Counted from the first letter of the stretch, positions 46,901-60,947 are shown. The stretch is 64,000 bases of DNA from Burhinus oedicnemus (GCA_008921705.1 VFFE01007486.1:692217-756216); one strand, 5' to 3'. Numbers and translations are program-made. Notes: a model not told the origin generated them from the sequence alone.

Positions 46901-49900
46901 GCAGCACAGCAAAAGCATAGGAAGCTGTTTAATTGTTCAAATTTTCCATGATAAATCTTTTAGATGGGGTTTCTAGCAGTTCCCATTGCTTTGAGAAAAC
47001 AGACAAAGCATGAGAGGTGCGAGAGGGTCTTTCACTCCTTTACTTAGCTATTTTACTTAAATATTTAAATTATATGTAAATTGTATTATATATATTTAAA
47101 TCATATTGTCTTCTTACAGGAAACATTCTTGCCTCCTCCCTCCATTTAATTAACGTGTAAAAGAAATTACTGATAGAAGGCAAAATGCGACCATCTGCAT
47201 TTCTCAGTGTTGTCATTTTTCAGATAGAACTCACAGGTGTCTTTTGAACAATGATGAATTAGAAGGCACAATCTTTTTTTCCTTCTCATTTGCTTGTTAA
47301 CTACCTCTGTGATAATAATTTATTTGCATATTTAATTTCCTCCATTGTAAATGAGCACCTTTGAACCACTTCCTAATTATTTTATAGTATTCCTGTATTC
47401 TTCATTATTCATGCATTCTATTTACCAAATAAAATGACTTTTTCTCCAAAGGACATTTGAAAGTATTATAGTCCTATACGTAGATCAGTTGTTTCCAAAT
47501 ACAGTATTAGAAGGCTCAGAAGGGAGTTCTTAATATGAAGCAGACGTTGAAAAAAGAGAGTTCTTTATTTTGTCTGAAGTTCTCTTTCCTTTGTTCCCTT
47601 TTTGTGTGTGCAGAATCTGAATAATCAGGCTGTATATGGACTAATTGGACTAATGCATGGGAATAAGGAAAACACGATTCACTCACAACTTGAGGGTAGA
47701 TGGCAAGGAACATACTACAGCAGTCCTGGTAGTGTCATCCAGTCAGTGGTCACTAGTGACCACTGATAATTTGCTCTGAGATTTCCTGTGTTCTCGGATG
47801 AATCTTTCTGTTTCCCTTGAACATGCATACACCTATTGCCGAGTCTGTACATATAGCTAGCACTTTATTCAGCTGCGTTGTGTGTGGGAGGCAGAATCAT
47901 GTTCCCACTGAGGATGCTACCCAGACTGCATTGTGTTCATGCAAAAAAACATTATTTGGCTCATGGCTATACACACACATAATCACCTCCACTGATTTGC
48001 AGTCTTTACAGGTCTCATAAATTTTCTTTTAAAAAATATTTTTTAAGTGTTTCAGGTGGTACACTTACCTGCCTTCTTGTCAGGCACCTAGACAATATTT
48101 TCAAGGTAAAATAAAGTCCACTTTGTTTTTCCTCTCCCTGCCCTTTTCACTTCTACGTTCTTTCAACCTTGTCTATCTCTTCCTAGCATTGCACATCAAT
48201 CCTCCATGTCCATGATGCTATTTCTTCCTGATTTCTAACCTTCCATTATGTGCTTCTTAATCTCTCATACTCCTCTCTGAATCCTCTGCACATTACAAGT
48301 AAACCCTAATCTCTATCATTCATTGCTGTTTCAAGTGATAGTATTGGACAGCCCTAAAGGAAGCCAGCACAGCACTTCAGAGACTGGGAGAAAATGTATG
48401 GGTTGCACATTGGCAGCGTTGGCAGTTCTACCTCAGCATCACTTCAACATTTAATCAACTACAAAAGCCATTTAATGCTTGGGATACTCCAATGCTATAA
48501 ATATGATCCCTTAAGTAATTACACAGCTTTACGTCCTGTAACATATTTGGTAACACTTTAAATAAAGTGTCTTCAGTGCATTTCGATGCATTTTTAATTT
48601 AGACTGGATACAGCTATGATTGCATGCTAGATAAATAACAGTTCAAATTTAAATGGATGCATCGAGATTTCACAACTAGCTAATAATTAATTAACTTGGG
48701 ATATTGCAGTTGGAAGTATCAATATATTTCAATGATTAATTAATAACATTTAACTTTTATGAATAGCATCTTTCCTAATAGCACACTATCAGCCACGCAG
48801 AGAAGTAGAATGGTGAGGCCTGTTACTTTGCCACCAAATGCAGACTCTAGTAGAGATTGCTTTTGGAGTGTAGAGAGAAATCTATGTCAACGCCTGGGTT
48901 TCATCATCTGGATACAGCTTTTTATCACCTGAAGATGAGTTACCTCAATCTTTTATTTACCTGTGACATTCAGGATGTAATACCCCTGGCATATTTGTCT
49001 CTGATTTGTGAAACTGTAGTATGAAAATAAACAAACTGGTCTTAATTAAAAAGTCAAAGAGTTTTATTGTCACAATTTTTAAATGAAATGCGTATCTTTG
49101 TATTAAAAAAGCCTCTTCCCTTAATACTTTTCTTTAGCTTCCTTTTTAATTTAAAATCATTAAAACCCTTACTTGAGTGTGAAGTAAAACTTTGTATTTC
49201 AAGATGAAATTTGAAATTGAGCTTTTACTTTTTATTTAAAAAATTATATTAAAAAAAGAGTAATTATGAATATGCCCAAATATACCTTTGGAATTGCTAA
49301 AGAACAAATTAAATATACAAGTCACATTACATATTTCAGAGTGGAATTAACACTTCTCTGGCCTTCAGAGTTCTACATCACTATAAATATAGACTGTAAC
49401 TGAAGAGATACAAATGTTACTGAACCTGTGAGTTCACAGTAATATATTTAACAATGTAATGTTTGAATAACGATTGCTTATTCTGTAATTTGCACTACAA
49501 TTAAGTGCAAGTTGAGGACTGCTTCTAGCAGAACACTCAATATTTCAAGCATTCACTAACTTCCAGAAATCAGAAGAAAGGGGGGAAAAAAAGAAAAAAA
49601 AGTAAAAGCTCTTTTTACTAGCAGCCATTATTCAGATAGCTGAATTCCTGAATAAATCTTTGGAAGAGTAAGATACTTACTTCTGCCAAGCAAGGTACAT
49701 TGGTACAGCATTTCATCTTCTTTAATTTAATATTGTTATACAGAATCCTGATGAATTGGATCTAAGGTGGACATCTAGGAGGATTACAAAGCTCTATTAC
49801 ACAACACCATCCAAAGTTTTATGCAGCTACTGTATTAAGCCAACAAAATAATTTTTTATTACACTTAGGTTTCTTCATTTAATCAGTGAACTTAATTGCA

Positions 49901-51797
49901 AATGCTAATAAAATTTTCACTTTTGTGAAGCCATGAAAACACAAAGAACTGCATAAAGAATGTTGTGTAGGTTTATATAAGGATATATATACATATTATA
50001 TGTGTTTCTTAAGCAAGTACAATTCTAAAACAATCAAAACTATCAAGTGGCATAGAGATGGTAAGAAAGCTTTGTGGTAAATGAAGGCTATCTGCTTATC
50101 TAGAAGGCCTGAGTAGCCTAAAGAAAAAAACATGACTGAAAAGGATTTCAGTTAAGCTCATAGTGGATAATAATAGATTATAATATCCATGCATTTCGGT
50201 ATCTATTGAAAGCTTATGCCTCAAGTTCAATGAGAAACTAATTGTTTAAAAGGAATAGATCCAACATGTGCTTGATCAACCAAAGCAGTAGAATAAACCC
50301 GTTATTTTCTTCTTTCTTCGATTCAAAGGCAATAAATAGCAAAAATGAGGGAGATTTCATAACAGTCTAAGTTAAGCTGTTCCCATGTTTTATCATCTAA
50401 ACAATTAAAAAGAGGGTTTTATTTTTTCCTAAAAATGAATCTACATCAACTTATCTCTAGTTTCATCAGAACAGATAGAAGAGAAGAATTATTTTCCATG
50501 TCCTACACAGGATACTTCTGTTGCTGGAGCTCTGATCTGCATTGCCTAATGTAATGTTTTTGTAATGGAAACATGTAGCTGACTCATATTTAATTTCAAA
50601 GACATTATAACCCTTAGATTCTTTTCCTGTACTCCTGTACAGGTCTCATTTTGTATGAGTGCATTTAAATACTCTCTTTGAACTGTAGATCTTTGCTTAT
50701 GCTTTCATTTAATTTGCTCTTGCCAATTTCTTGCTTTCTCTCCAATTAGACAAGATCATTTTGATTTATGATCATATTCTCCAAAGAGCTTGAAAACATT
50801 GTTCTTTGCAGTTTCCTGTAAAAATGTCGCTCTGTCATCCAAATTGTTGGAACTGTTAAGTGGAACTTGGCCTACGATAAACCCTGTCTGAAAGACATCC
50901 CTTCCCATTTTGACAGAGACATATTGATAATTCTTTTTGAGAGCTACTGTTCAAATTTGTTGTACATTAATCAGTCAATTTGTAGTAAAAATGACATTGA
51001 TGTAAGTTACATCTAGACCAGTATTTCTTCAACTGGCTTAGGAATCAAGCCGTTTCAGTAATACTTAAGATGTTGCAAAATCCAAATATCCAAACAACAA
51101 TTCCTCCCATGCTCACTATATTCTGTCAAAGAAAGAACTTGGACAAATTTAACATGATTTGCTCTTGTCAAATCAATATTAGTTCTTTTCTCTTACTTTC
51201 GTGTTCACAGGTGTTTATTTGATTATTTCATAATCTTGTCCACACTCTTTTCAGAGATGAAAAGGAATGTAATTTCTGAGATTTTCATTCTCTTTGTCCC
51301 TTCTACTAAAGATAGTTACTAGATTTACTTTCCTTTGGTCCTTGGGGATGACAGTAAAGACTTTGAGATTGCTTCAGAAAAGCATTGAAATGTGAATTTC
51401 ATAAGGCGCTCACAATTCAGACTGTTCTAACTGCTTATTTTTCAATCTATTCTTATTTGGACTGTATTCCTGTCTTCTGGATAAACTCAAGTAGCTGGTC
51501 ACAATGTTTCAGTAAAGAGTAAAGAAACTGGAAGGCACTGAATGTTTCAACTTTTCCTGTATCATCTGTTATTTGCTCTCTTTCCCATTTGGTAACAGAA
51601 TTATTCTTCCCTTTGTTTTCCTCTTATTTATAGTGTATTTGTAGAACCTTTTCTTGTTGCCTTTTCTGTTCCTTACTAATTGAAACTGTTTTTGTCTCAG
51701 CCTTTCCAGTTTTATTCCTACGTACTTGTGCATTTTGTTTGCAAGCATATGAGTTCAGATTCAGTTATTATATTCTCCTTGAATCTTTCTTCTTTTT

Positions 51798-51831
51798 CTT
51801 CTTCTTCTTCTTCTTCTTATTATTATTATTA
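51798..51831 (+). repeat. Compound (CTT)7-(ATT)4 microsatellite
   Basis: Seven CTT units run directly into about four ATT units, preceded by a T/C-rich stretch. On the plus strand it produces a poly-Phe/Leu frame that is not a gene. Confidence 0.92.
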
Positions 51832-51839
51832 TGCACTGT

Positions 51840-54800
51840 AATTCAGGTAGATCCATTTGAAAATTTTTATTTTAAATGTAGTATTTATCCAGAAGACCCT
51901 CATCTTATGCATTTTGCGTAGAAATGTGCTGAGGTGATAAGCAATAGTCATCATTTATTTCTTGAGTCACACTTGTTTTTCTTTCCTCCTTATCTTTATT
52001 CTTGTTTGATATTTCTAGCCCTTATCTATAGTATTCTGGAAGTTGCATGCATTACTAATACCGTAACTCCAAATATTTCACTGTTATTTTTCATGGCTGT
52101 CTTTCTTTTATCAGATAGAGTGCAAGTGAACAGTGAAGCTCCCTGAGAATAACAAGGGCTAAAGATATATGTCCCGTCCTTTAGTTTGGCTGGTGGAAAA
52201 TTCTCCTTCATTAGAACTTCAGTAATGAACTTCTTTTTGAAAAGCTTTTTTAGTTTCAAGGGGTTTATAAACCACCATGGGACCTTTTTTTTACCTCATA
52301 GGATGTCTTTGCACTAGTTAGTAGTTCATTATCAGTGGAATGGTAATTTGGGTATTTTAAAATATTAATATATTTTGGGATTTCCATTGCATTGCACTTC
52401 ACTAGAATGAAATACCACTACCTTGGTCCCTATAATGTTCTTCATATCCCAAAGGGGTGCACAGCTACTGCAAACTTCAGAGTGAAAGCAATCGCCATCA
52501 GCAGAGACAGTATGGTCAGTGCATCTTGCAGGAGCAAACTTCATGGTAGGACAGGGAAGCAGGTAAGACAGTAAGTGTTTTGCTGGAAATTTTATCGTTC
52601 AAGTCAAGATGATTTTTCTGTTGAGTGCAGATTAATTCAAAAAGTTTTATCAAATAAGATATGCTGTCATCGGTTTGAGGCGAGTCTTTAAAAGACAAAG
52701 TCAGTACACATATAAAAGTTTCTTGTTATTTCTTAACAATCTTCTTCTTCCTGTTTTTTTACTTAGCATATGTTACATTTCCAAAATAAATATTGCACAT
52801 GCCCTAGTCAATCTGATTAATTGAAACTATCAATGTATTTTCCTTAAGGATTCTTATCAAGGTAAAAATTTGCAATTCCCGGCCATTTAGGGTGTGCCCA
52901 TGTTCACTGTTGCATTTGTTCTGTCCAGCAGCCTATCTATTGCAAAAAATACACTAATGAAATGAACGAGTACTTAATAATCCAAACTATCAAGAAAATG
53001 CTGTTCCTTTTTCTCACTGTCAAATAAGAAATTTAAATAAACTAGGAATTATCCTAGTAGGTCAGGCCAATCTAGTTAATAACACATCTTCAAAAATGTG
53101 GAAAAGCATATTCCTGTCTTGTGAGGGATATGTTTTATGGTTGCTATTTACCACAAACCACTTTCCTGTAATCCAGGGTTTAAAACTTCTGATTCTTTTC
53201 ATTAAGAAAAAACATACCGCCCTATGGAAGAATCCAGGAAAATAAAAATGTATGGAAGGAAAATTCACAGAGATTTGAAAGGCTAAGGACATAAAGAAAT
53301 GGATGAGTCATATTTTTAGGTGACTAAGATTAGTCATTTTAAATGCTTCTAAAAGTAAGTGTTTGCTCCTCCTGGAAACCAAAAGGTTAGCTATCTAGTA
53401 ATGGAGGCAACCAAAACCAGTCATTTTTAATGTCTTGCCCTTTTTTCTTTTGTGATTCCTTCTGCCTTTCCATTTTCCTTCATGTCTATTTTTATTTTTT
53501 CCCATTAGGAAAAGGTCATAATGATCCAGCTGACAATATTTCATGGAAGAAGTTACAAACCAGTTGCAATAATCAGTTCTGCTTTTTCTTTATTTGTATA
53601 TTCATTTGCTTTGACATTTGAATGATAAGTTGAAATTAAGCAGGGCACACATAGGTGCTCTATATACAAAATTTATAGTGAGAACATTAAGATGAGAAGA
53701 GATGAGTTGGTTTTGAGACCTGTTGTACCTGTTGCACCATCTGATACATCAAAAAAAGTAAAGCCATAGCTTCTGCGTGACACATAATAGTAGTAATTAT
53801 ACATTGAGTTTTACATAGGCTCATATGGATAAGGATTTAATAAATGTGAAATCCACCAAGGTGGTAAATTGAGAAAGTTTCGTAAGGCTAGATTTCCTCT
53901 TTGATCTGCAAACACAAAATCAAAATGAGAACATTAGGAAGCATAGCTTTCAAGTAAATTGCTTCTCTGATAGCAGGTCTGTAAGTAGACTTAGTAGTGA
54001 AAAAAGATAAATTAAGTATTAAGGCAAATGCTGTCTTCTTGAATATTTATATGGCTTATTTTACTATTCTCCTGTCACTGCTGGTGTCAGAGAATCAGAC
54101 AACTCAGAATGCTGTAGTGTTTGTCCTATAAAATAGAGGTCATTTTATTTAAAAGCCTGCTACCCAAGAATGCCAAAGCAATACAGTCAGACCCTTTTTT
54201 ACTGATCACTGCTATAGAGACTATTCAGCCATTGACATCAAAACAGGCTTTCTGAAAGCAGCAGTTTGTATTTTTGCTCTAAACTTTACTTGCAGTGTAA
54301 AGGTTCAGTTACTCATTGGAAATTACGGTGGTTTTTGCCTTTGGCTTGGGAAGCAGCTATTGTGTCCTGTTCTTGAACTTCTCCGAAATGCAAGTAAAGG
54401 AAGGACATTCATAGACCCTTACTTTGCTTTTATCTGCTCTTTGCTGAGGCAGTTTCTTGATAAATGTACTGCACAAAAATGCCAGATAGTGCAAATAGAA
54501 GTTTACATTCATTTACCAACCTCAATGTTAAAATTCCAACAATACATCACCTACTTCACTCTACCTTTTTTAAAAAAAATTGTGTAATGTGTCCACATCT
54601 GCAGTATAAGCTGATATATTCAGAACATGTCATGCTCAAGAAGCTTTTTGTTAAAATATCTTAACAATGATACTTTGTTGCCCATCTAGCACTGACCTTT
54701 TGAGAAGGTTCTAATTGCTGTAGAAATAACTTTTAAATAATTTACTATTTACAGGTTTTATGGTAGTTTCTGTAGAAATATACTGCTTTTCAGTACTGCA

Positions 54801-57800
54801 TTTTCAAATTAAAATCAAAGTAGGTGGATTCTGTGTTCTTTTCTAACACCAGAAGCGGACAGATTAACTTCTCACACCAGTTTTCAGAGATTTCACAGAG
54901 GAGAAGAATGTGAGGGCTCTCAAATGTATATAATGCAAGCCCATCACATCCATAGGGCACTGGAGAGTGAAAATGGGAAAAGAGGGATAGTGTTTAAGAA
55001 ACCTGGTCAATGAAGGAAGAAGAGCTATCACTCTAAGAAAATGGAAGTGAATTTAGGAAGAGCTAGATTGAGACTGGAGCTTAATTTTGACTTGCCAAAT
55101 GTTTATGTGACCAACCTGGGGAATGTGCTTGAAAAACTTTGGTTGGCAATGATGATAACCTAAGTATTGGCATAGGTGTCTTCTAAAGAGGTCTGTCTTA
55201 CTTCCATTGTGTCTTCTAGGAGGGGGTCACCTCACTGTATATTTACCAGTAAATACTTTGGCAGGACTTTGCTTTTTCAGTCCACCAATCTTCATAGATT
55301 TTCTATGTTAGGCTAAGCTCTGCGCAGTGCCCTCTGCCCCCTGGCAGAATCATCTTATGTGTGAGATGTGGCTACACATCTAGTCCCTAGTCTCATAATA
55401 GACTCAGTTCCTACTCTTGCCACAGATTCCCCAGTTCCTACATCTCTGTCCTACTCTCTACCATTGTTATTACAGCTCTCCATGACATTCTCCCCGGTGT
55501 GTATGCTCAGTAGCTCTAGGGAAGAAGCATTCCCTAAGAACAACAGATTCTACCTGTCTCTGTGTATAAAAGCCAAAATGGTGAAAATCCACTGCCCTCT
55601 GTCATACACAGTCATCGTCTTTTTAATAGGTCATGCTATAACCATGTGGTACTATAGTGCAAAGAAACAAATAACATGTCATAAAAACTTTAATGTTTTA
55701 GTCTCACAAAAACTTTTGTCAAAGTCCCAGTGAACATCTGAACTCCAGGTAAGACATTTTAGTATTTTTAGCAAGTGAGTGGAATGCAAAAGATCTTTGG
55801 AGTGCAGCATATTCCTCTGCCCACAATGAAGTTTAGTATTTCCAAAAAAAAACTGAGAAGAAGAGTCATCAAGATAATACATTCTGCTCAGTGAATATCA
55901 CCAGATGATAAAGTTTGGGACATGTCTACTGAACTCTAAAGGTAATGCAGTTTGCTAGCGTGCTCTTCTACTTGGAAAGAGAGCTATAAGTAAAATGAAA
56001 AAAAACACACAAAGAAAGGATAATTGGAATTGCTGATATTTAAACACTGGAGAAAACTGAAGCCATTGTTTCTCCCCATCCAGCTAATATTGGATAGCAT
56101 CTTGCACTTTATTGAATGAAGCACAGATATTTGGCTGTAATTAAAAAAGATTAATGTGTTCTTATCAGTAAGACGATTTGAATAATAATAAACTTTGACT
56201 GCCAACCTCATTTCTTTTCCATGGGTTAGTAGTCCTCTAGAATGATTTGGAAAATAAAAATTAGAGTTTCCTTATAGGTGTAACTATCTTCAAAATAGGT
56301 AAGTACAGTGTTTATACTGGCCTGAAATTGCCAGGTATGTATATGTTCTTTCTTACTTACTTAGATATACTTAACACAGCATCAAAAATGTTGATTCTTG
56401 AGTAATCATATCTATATTAGAATAAAGATGTCTAGACTGCAGAAGATGCAAAATCTACATAAAACTAACTCCATGGATATTTACCTGCTTGTTAAAGAGA
56501 CCGCATGAATGTTTTCAACCATTTTCTGTAGCAAAGATGAGAACTTCATGTCACATCACAGTCCAAAATACCAAGTATAACTCCTGCAGTTAATGACCCA
56601 TTTTCTCAGGCCGAATTTGGCATACAACTTTCTGATTTTTGGTGGGCAAGGAAGAAGTGTTTAATCATCATGAAGGAGGGAAGACTTCCAGTTCTGGTTT
56701 GATCAGAGTATCAAGAGACCCCCTTACGATTTAGATTTATATGAGAATACCTTGCTTTTAGGCTTAGAAATTAATTTGACAACAAATTATTTCTGCTGGA
56801 ACGTTCGATTCAGTGAAAATTCTAGACCATCATTTTCTGAGAAAAGAATCGGAATCAAGCAATATCCGAAGCTTCCAGAAGCATAATTAGTTTGATTCTT
56901 GCCCCTCTCTTTGCAAGTATCTTTTCACATTTTGTTTCCAAATCATTTGGTTGTATTTTCATTGTTTTATTTCTTGACTATATTAAATTTTGTTTTTGTC
57001 ATTTTTTTGTTAATATGAGAAAGGTAAGCAAGGTGATATTACCAAACTCTAGATCTGCAATCTGAGATGGGACTGGAAAGAAATTCTACTGACAGCCTCC
57101 CAAGAGATACTTTTGATTTATTTAAAGATACCTTAAGCATCTGTGAAATGGGTGTTTGCTTGTATCATGACAGCAGCAATTGTGAAGATATCTTTCAGAT
57201 CCCAGTGGGCATTCCTACATCTGCTGAGACTCATATCAAGCCAGCATTTAGTATGATATTTGTAGCTTGTGACTTTTAAGCTTTTAAGAGAGATACTGAT
57301 TGAGAGGTAAATGGTTGGTTGTTATAAAGAGGGAATATTTCCTTTGTTCTGTATTACAAAATTTCCATAAATATTTTGCACCTTACATTTGATCAAAGTT
57401 TTCAGAATGAGCCATGAGGTAATTTATTTATATTGTGTTCATTAGAGACAAATGTTCCAGTAAATGCGTGATAAAGCAGATTTAAACCTTGTACACAAAA
57501 TATTCACTTTAGTGTCCTTCTGCGTTGTTAATTCTATGATTTTTTTCATGGTTCCAGGAGACAGCAAATTATTACTCAGCAAAAGTGAGGCCTTTTTGAA
57601 TATTGTCCATCTGCTGACTTCATTTTAACCTCGCAGTTCTAACAAGAACAGATTGAACTTATTAAAAATAGTCTTAATATTCTTGATACAATTAAGAATG
57701 CTTAATCCTTCCAGTTCTCACTCCAAGAGATTCACAGTTGCATGTTTCCTGCGACCTGCATTCCTTGTAAATATATTTATCTTGTCTAGGAGCAAAAGAA

Positions 57801-58394
57801 TTTCATATGACCAGTCACAGGTGTTCAACATCTCCATATTGGAGTAAGAAATATAAAACATTCATGGAAAAATGGACAGAATGCATTGAGGGATTTAGGG
57901 TGTTGTTGTTGGTTTTTTTTATCATATAACAGAATTTTATTGGGTCAGTTGTTATATAACTTAGAAGAAATTGTATAATTTTATTGGTGTCCTTCAGCAG
58001 GCAGCAAAGAGGTTACTTTGTCCAATAAATATTTGCACTTTAGCTTTACAGAGTGTAAACTTAATGAGCAGGTAATTTTGAGCGTTTTAAGGGAAAATGG
58101 CAAGGAGTTAAATTCATAGATGACAGTTTAGTGCTTGATTCTGTGAAGCAGTGAGTAATCTGGCCCAGTCAAGCAAATCCCAAAGAATGCTTATGTTTAA
58201 GTTTAAGCACATACTTAAGTCTATGCTGGAGAAGAGAAAGAATGTTCAGTAGTTAGTGGGACTGAAACTGTAATGGGTAATTCCAGATAAATTAATTCAT
58301 CAGTGAAAGCTGGTCAGATTAGTTTCTGGAGTCTAAGTGTTTATTTTCTACTGCTCCATTTCCCCATTCTCTCTCAGAGGAGAGTTGAGGAGAT
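51840..58394. other. AT-rich DNA with exon-like fragments, no gene established
   Basis: Between 51560 and 52310 the T-rich text may be an old LINE relic (low confidence). Minus-strand exon-like segments with strong acceptors lie at 54423-54468 (TFIKKLPQQRADKSK) and 56485-56525 (KMVENIHAVSLTS, single open frame); they are phase-compatible with each other. The stretch at 52440-52560 is open on both strands. Around 58160-58240, TGCTTATGTTTAAGTTTAAG and GCACATACTTAAGTC resemble an old dispersed sauropsid repeat. Confidence 0.4.
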
Positions 58395-58398
58395 TTAC

Positions 58399-58476
58399 TT
58401 GAGCTTCTCTTTAAAATACCAAGTTGCAGCAAAGCAACTGAGCAATGCATTTCCTCAAAGCTTGCAGCCACTATCT
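58399..58476 (-). CDS. Candidate coding exon, unrecognised
   Basis: The minus strand has an excellent acceptor (GTGCTTCTGTTCTCTACAG), 78 nt, and donor CTCAA|GTAAAT. Only one frame is open: it enters with two bases, encodes IVAASFEEMHCSVAL and LQLGILKRSS, and leaves one base. The candidate at 58595-58632 joins it in phase through a 122-bp intron. Family unknown; a pseudo-exon is possible. Confidence 0.32.
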
Positions 58477-58594
58477 CTGTAGAGAACAGAAGCACTTGTG
58501 TGGAGCATTTGCAATTTAACTTACACCAACCTATGCTTCGTTACCAAGAGTTTTTCAAATTGTTTGCGATTCAAATGAGGATACCACTATTTAC

Positions 58595-58632
58595 CTGAGA
58601 ATGGATTTAGGTTTGAAATATTTTCCTCTGTT
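58595..58632 (-). CDS. Candidate 38-nt coding exon, unrecognised
   Basis: Donor CTCAG|GTAAAT is good; the acceptor (CAGTACAAAAACCTCAG) is only fair. In the frame that fits 58399-58476 it encodes TEENISNLNPFS, with a Glu codon completed at the junction. A second frame (NRGKYFKPKSIL) is also open, so the support is weak. Confidence 0.22.
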
Positions 58633-59991
58633 CTGAGGTTTTTGTACTGGGATCCTAAGAGCTAGAGGTTAGTTCCAAAGATTTTTATTATAAATGTGTC
58701 GAAGATGAGTGATTATTGAATCGATCTCATAATATTTAGTGTAATGGTGTATAATTACTTAATTTAATCTAGTAGTTCATCATAATGGAAAGCTCCCTTT
58801 ACTATAAGAAAAGTCATTTATTAATCTTTTCATGTATCAGTAAGAGACTGGGATATAACTGCTCCTCAGCAAGAAATCAAGAGTCCAGCCTGACAGCAAC
58901 TCACTTTTCATTGACATATGTCCACATAAGCACGGAGGAACCATTTGAGAATACCTGTAATAAGCTGCCATCTGTCCATAAAGCAGGAAAAATCTTCTTT
59001 GTTTAATTTCGATTTAAAGGCAAGCTCAATCTCCATGTGCCCACATGGGCTGCGTGGATGAAATAGGAGGTGATGACAAAAATATCATATATTATGAAGA
59101 GTTACTGTTAAAATGTAAATCCCCCTGTATCTGAAGATGCCTCTTCAGTACTCAACGCTCTGCTACTTATTTTCACTTGTGTATAAATCCAATTCTTTAT
59201 AGGTATCACACTATCCTGAGCATAAGGATGAGAAGTAACCTTTATGAAGCTGGATAAACTAAACTATTAAAACAGAATAGGGTGGAGAGATTGGCTTCTC
59301 AAGCTGTCTCAGTGTTAGTGAGGTTTTAGTGTGAAATGTATTTGGCCTAAAAACAACTTGTTACAGAAGACTTGCTGGCTAATTCAGTTGCTATAAACCT
59401 AGTTAATTTTTGCCAGAACACAATTGCTTCCAAAGAAATGCACAGTCTATTAAACACTTTCGGATAGCTGCAGCTAAGTACAGCCATTTTGCATTTGGAA
59501 ATGAAGGTGGAGCAAATTACACAAGGTATTAGAACTGTGTTTTCTTAAATGGTATTCAGCAAAGACAATGTTCTCATGATAAAATTCATGTCCTGAAACT
59601 CTGTGTTGTCCTGTTTAATTTCCTGTCACATCAGCCATGCACTATTGTGTTACAGAAGGCAGTGTTACACAGCTTGACAGGTGCAGACAGATGTGCCATG
59701 TCATACCATGATATTTCAGCCAAGAAAATGTAAGAAGAGTCTGTTTTGAAAGAGAAGTGATCAACAAAATCTGTTTAAATTTTATCTATAAAAGGAAAAG
59801 GGATTTTATGTTCCCTTTTATCAAGAAACAGGTAAAGGATGTATATTCGAATTCAACTTACAAATTTCACAATCCCTGAAAACAAAAGCAACAAGAAACA
59901 CCTGTTACAATTTAATTGCTTTTTTATCACTATCACAGCAAAACAGAATATTTGTTTTTAAAAAATCTGTTGCCCAAGTTTATTCATAGGC

Positions 59992-60041
59992 CCCTTCCCT
60001 TCCCTTCCCTTCCCTTCCCTTCCCTTCCCTTCCCTTCCCTT
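59992..60041 (+). repeat. (CCCTT)10 microsatellite
   Basis: Ten perfect CCCTT units (50 bp) are followed by about 60 bp of imperfect pyrimidine tract to 60095. The plus-strand frame reading through it is a repeat artefact. Confidence 0.95.
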
Positions 60042-60947
60042 CTCCTCTTCCCTTTTCTCCTCTTCCTTTATTCCTCTCTTCATCTTTCTCTGCCAGCTCT
60101 GTTTGCATTGGTGATATCATTACAGAATGTGAAGATTATTTAGTGAATTTCATAGAAAGAGACACAGAGGCATGTCCTTCCCCTCCTGCAGGTCTCTGTG
60201 TCTTTAGGGAAATGACCAGTATTGTGCTAGAAATACTCTAAACCAAGGGCAGTGAGAGGTGTTCCAGGCTGCATTTTTCTTGCTCAAATTAGAGGTTAAG
60301 TGTGCACTGGAATATCAACAGAAACAAGGAGATGCTGTTTTTCGGAAGTCAGTGTTCCCAATAATGCTAGCAGTGATGTCTCATCCCCCTGCAAGGGGCT
60401 TCTCCAGACAGAGAAGCTGGAATCTGCCTTCTCTCTCTCCTAGATGTCTTCTTCAAGGTGCTGCAGCTCTTGGGCTCATGCAATCCATGTTGTGCATCAT
60501 TTCAAATCTTTGACCCTGCGATTGATTGTGTTGACTCCTGCTTTCTTGGTCACTAAATGGCACTGTAATGTGAATTTATGTGAGGCCTTTTTTTTTTTTT
60601 AAAAAAAGAAAGATAACAGGTCCTGAATGCTTTGTTGGAGGACTCTGATTTTCAGAGGGCGCTGAAGACTTACACACTTCACCTATTCATATCATTCAGA
60701 GCACAACAGGCAAAGCACCAAAACTCACATTCACATCAGCAAATTTCCATGGGTATTTTTATTACTGCTAATAGTAATTTTGCATTTGACTCTTTATAGC
60801 CCAGCTGAAATTCTTCTTCCTTTTCCTGTCTCCTAAGCAACAGAAACAAATGGATTTGATTTCCCACTTTTTTTTTTCAGTTGTGACAACCTAAATTAGA
60901 TGTGTTAGGCTTCTTGGACTTCAACCTACCTGAGCATTGTCTAGTCA

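Larger units (their letters stand above)
38981..51780. other. AT-rich DNA, no gene established
   Basis: No transposon of recognisable age is visible except microsatellites, listed separately. A 14-bp duplication (TGATACCAAATT) lies at 41318-41350. Minus-strand exon-like segments with fair splice signals occur at 41034-41089 (56 nt, KGMLLKKQSYYKKSSMLA, one open frame only), 45480-45530 (EAIRRNWQTRHQ, strong donor GTGAGC) and 48070-48088 (19 nt, perfect donor GTAAGTGT). They are too short to call as genes. A TAATTA-rich patch lies at 48681-48747. Confidence 0.4.

Noticed and set aside
55368..55733. 121-codon plus-strand open frame
   Set aside because: Leu/Ser-rich composition without splice signals or recognisable motifs; consistent with chance.
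57067..57279. 70-codon plus-strand frame starting MGLERNSTDS
   Set aside because: Peptide-like, but it has no acceptor, donor or homology I can name, and it lies opposite the strand of the other candidates.
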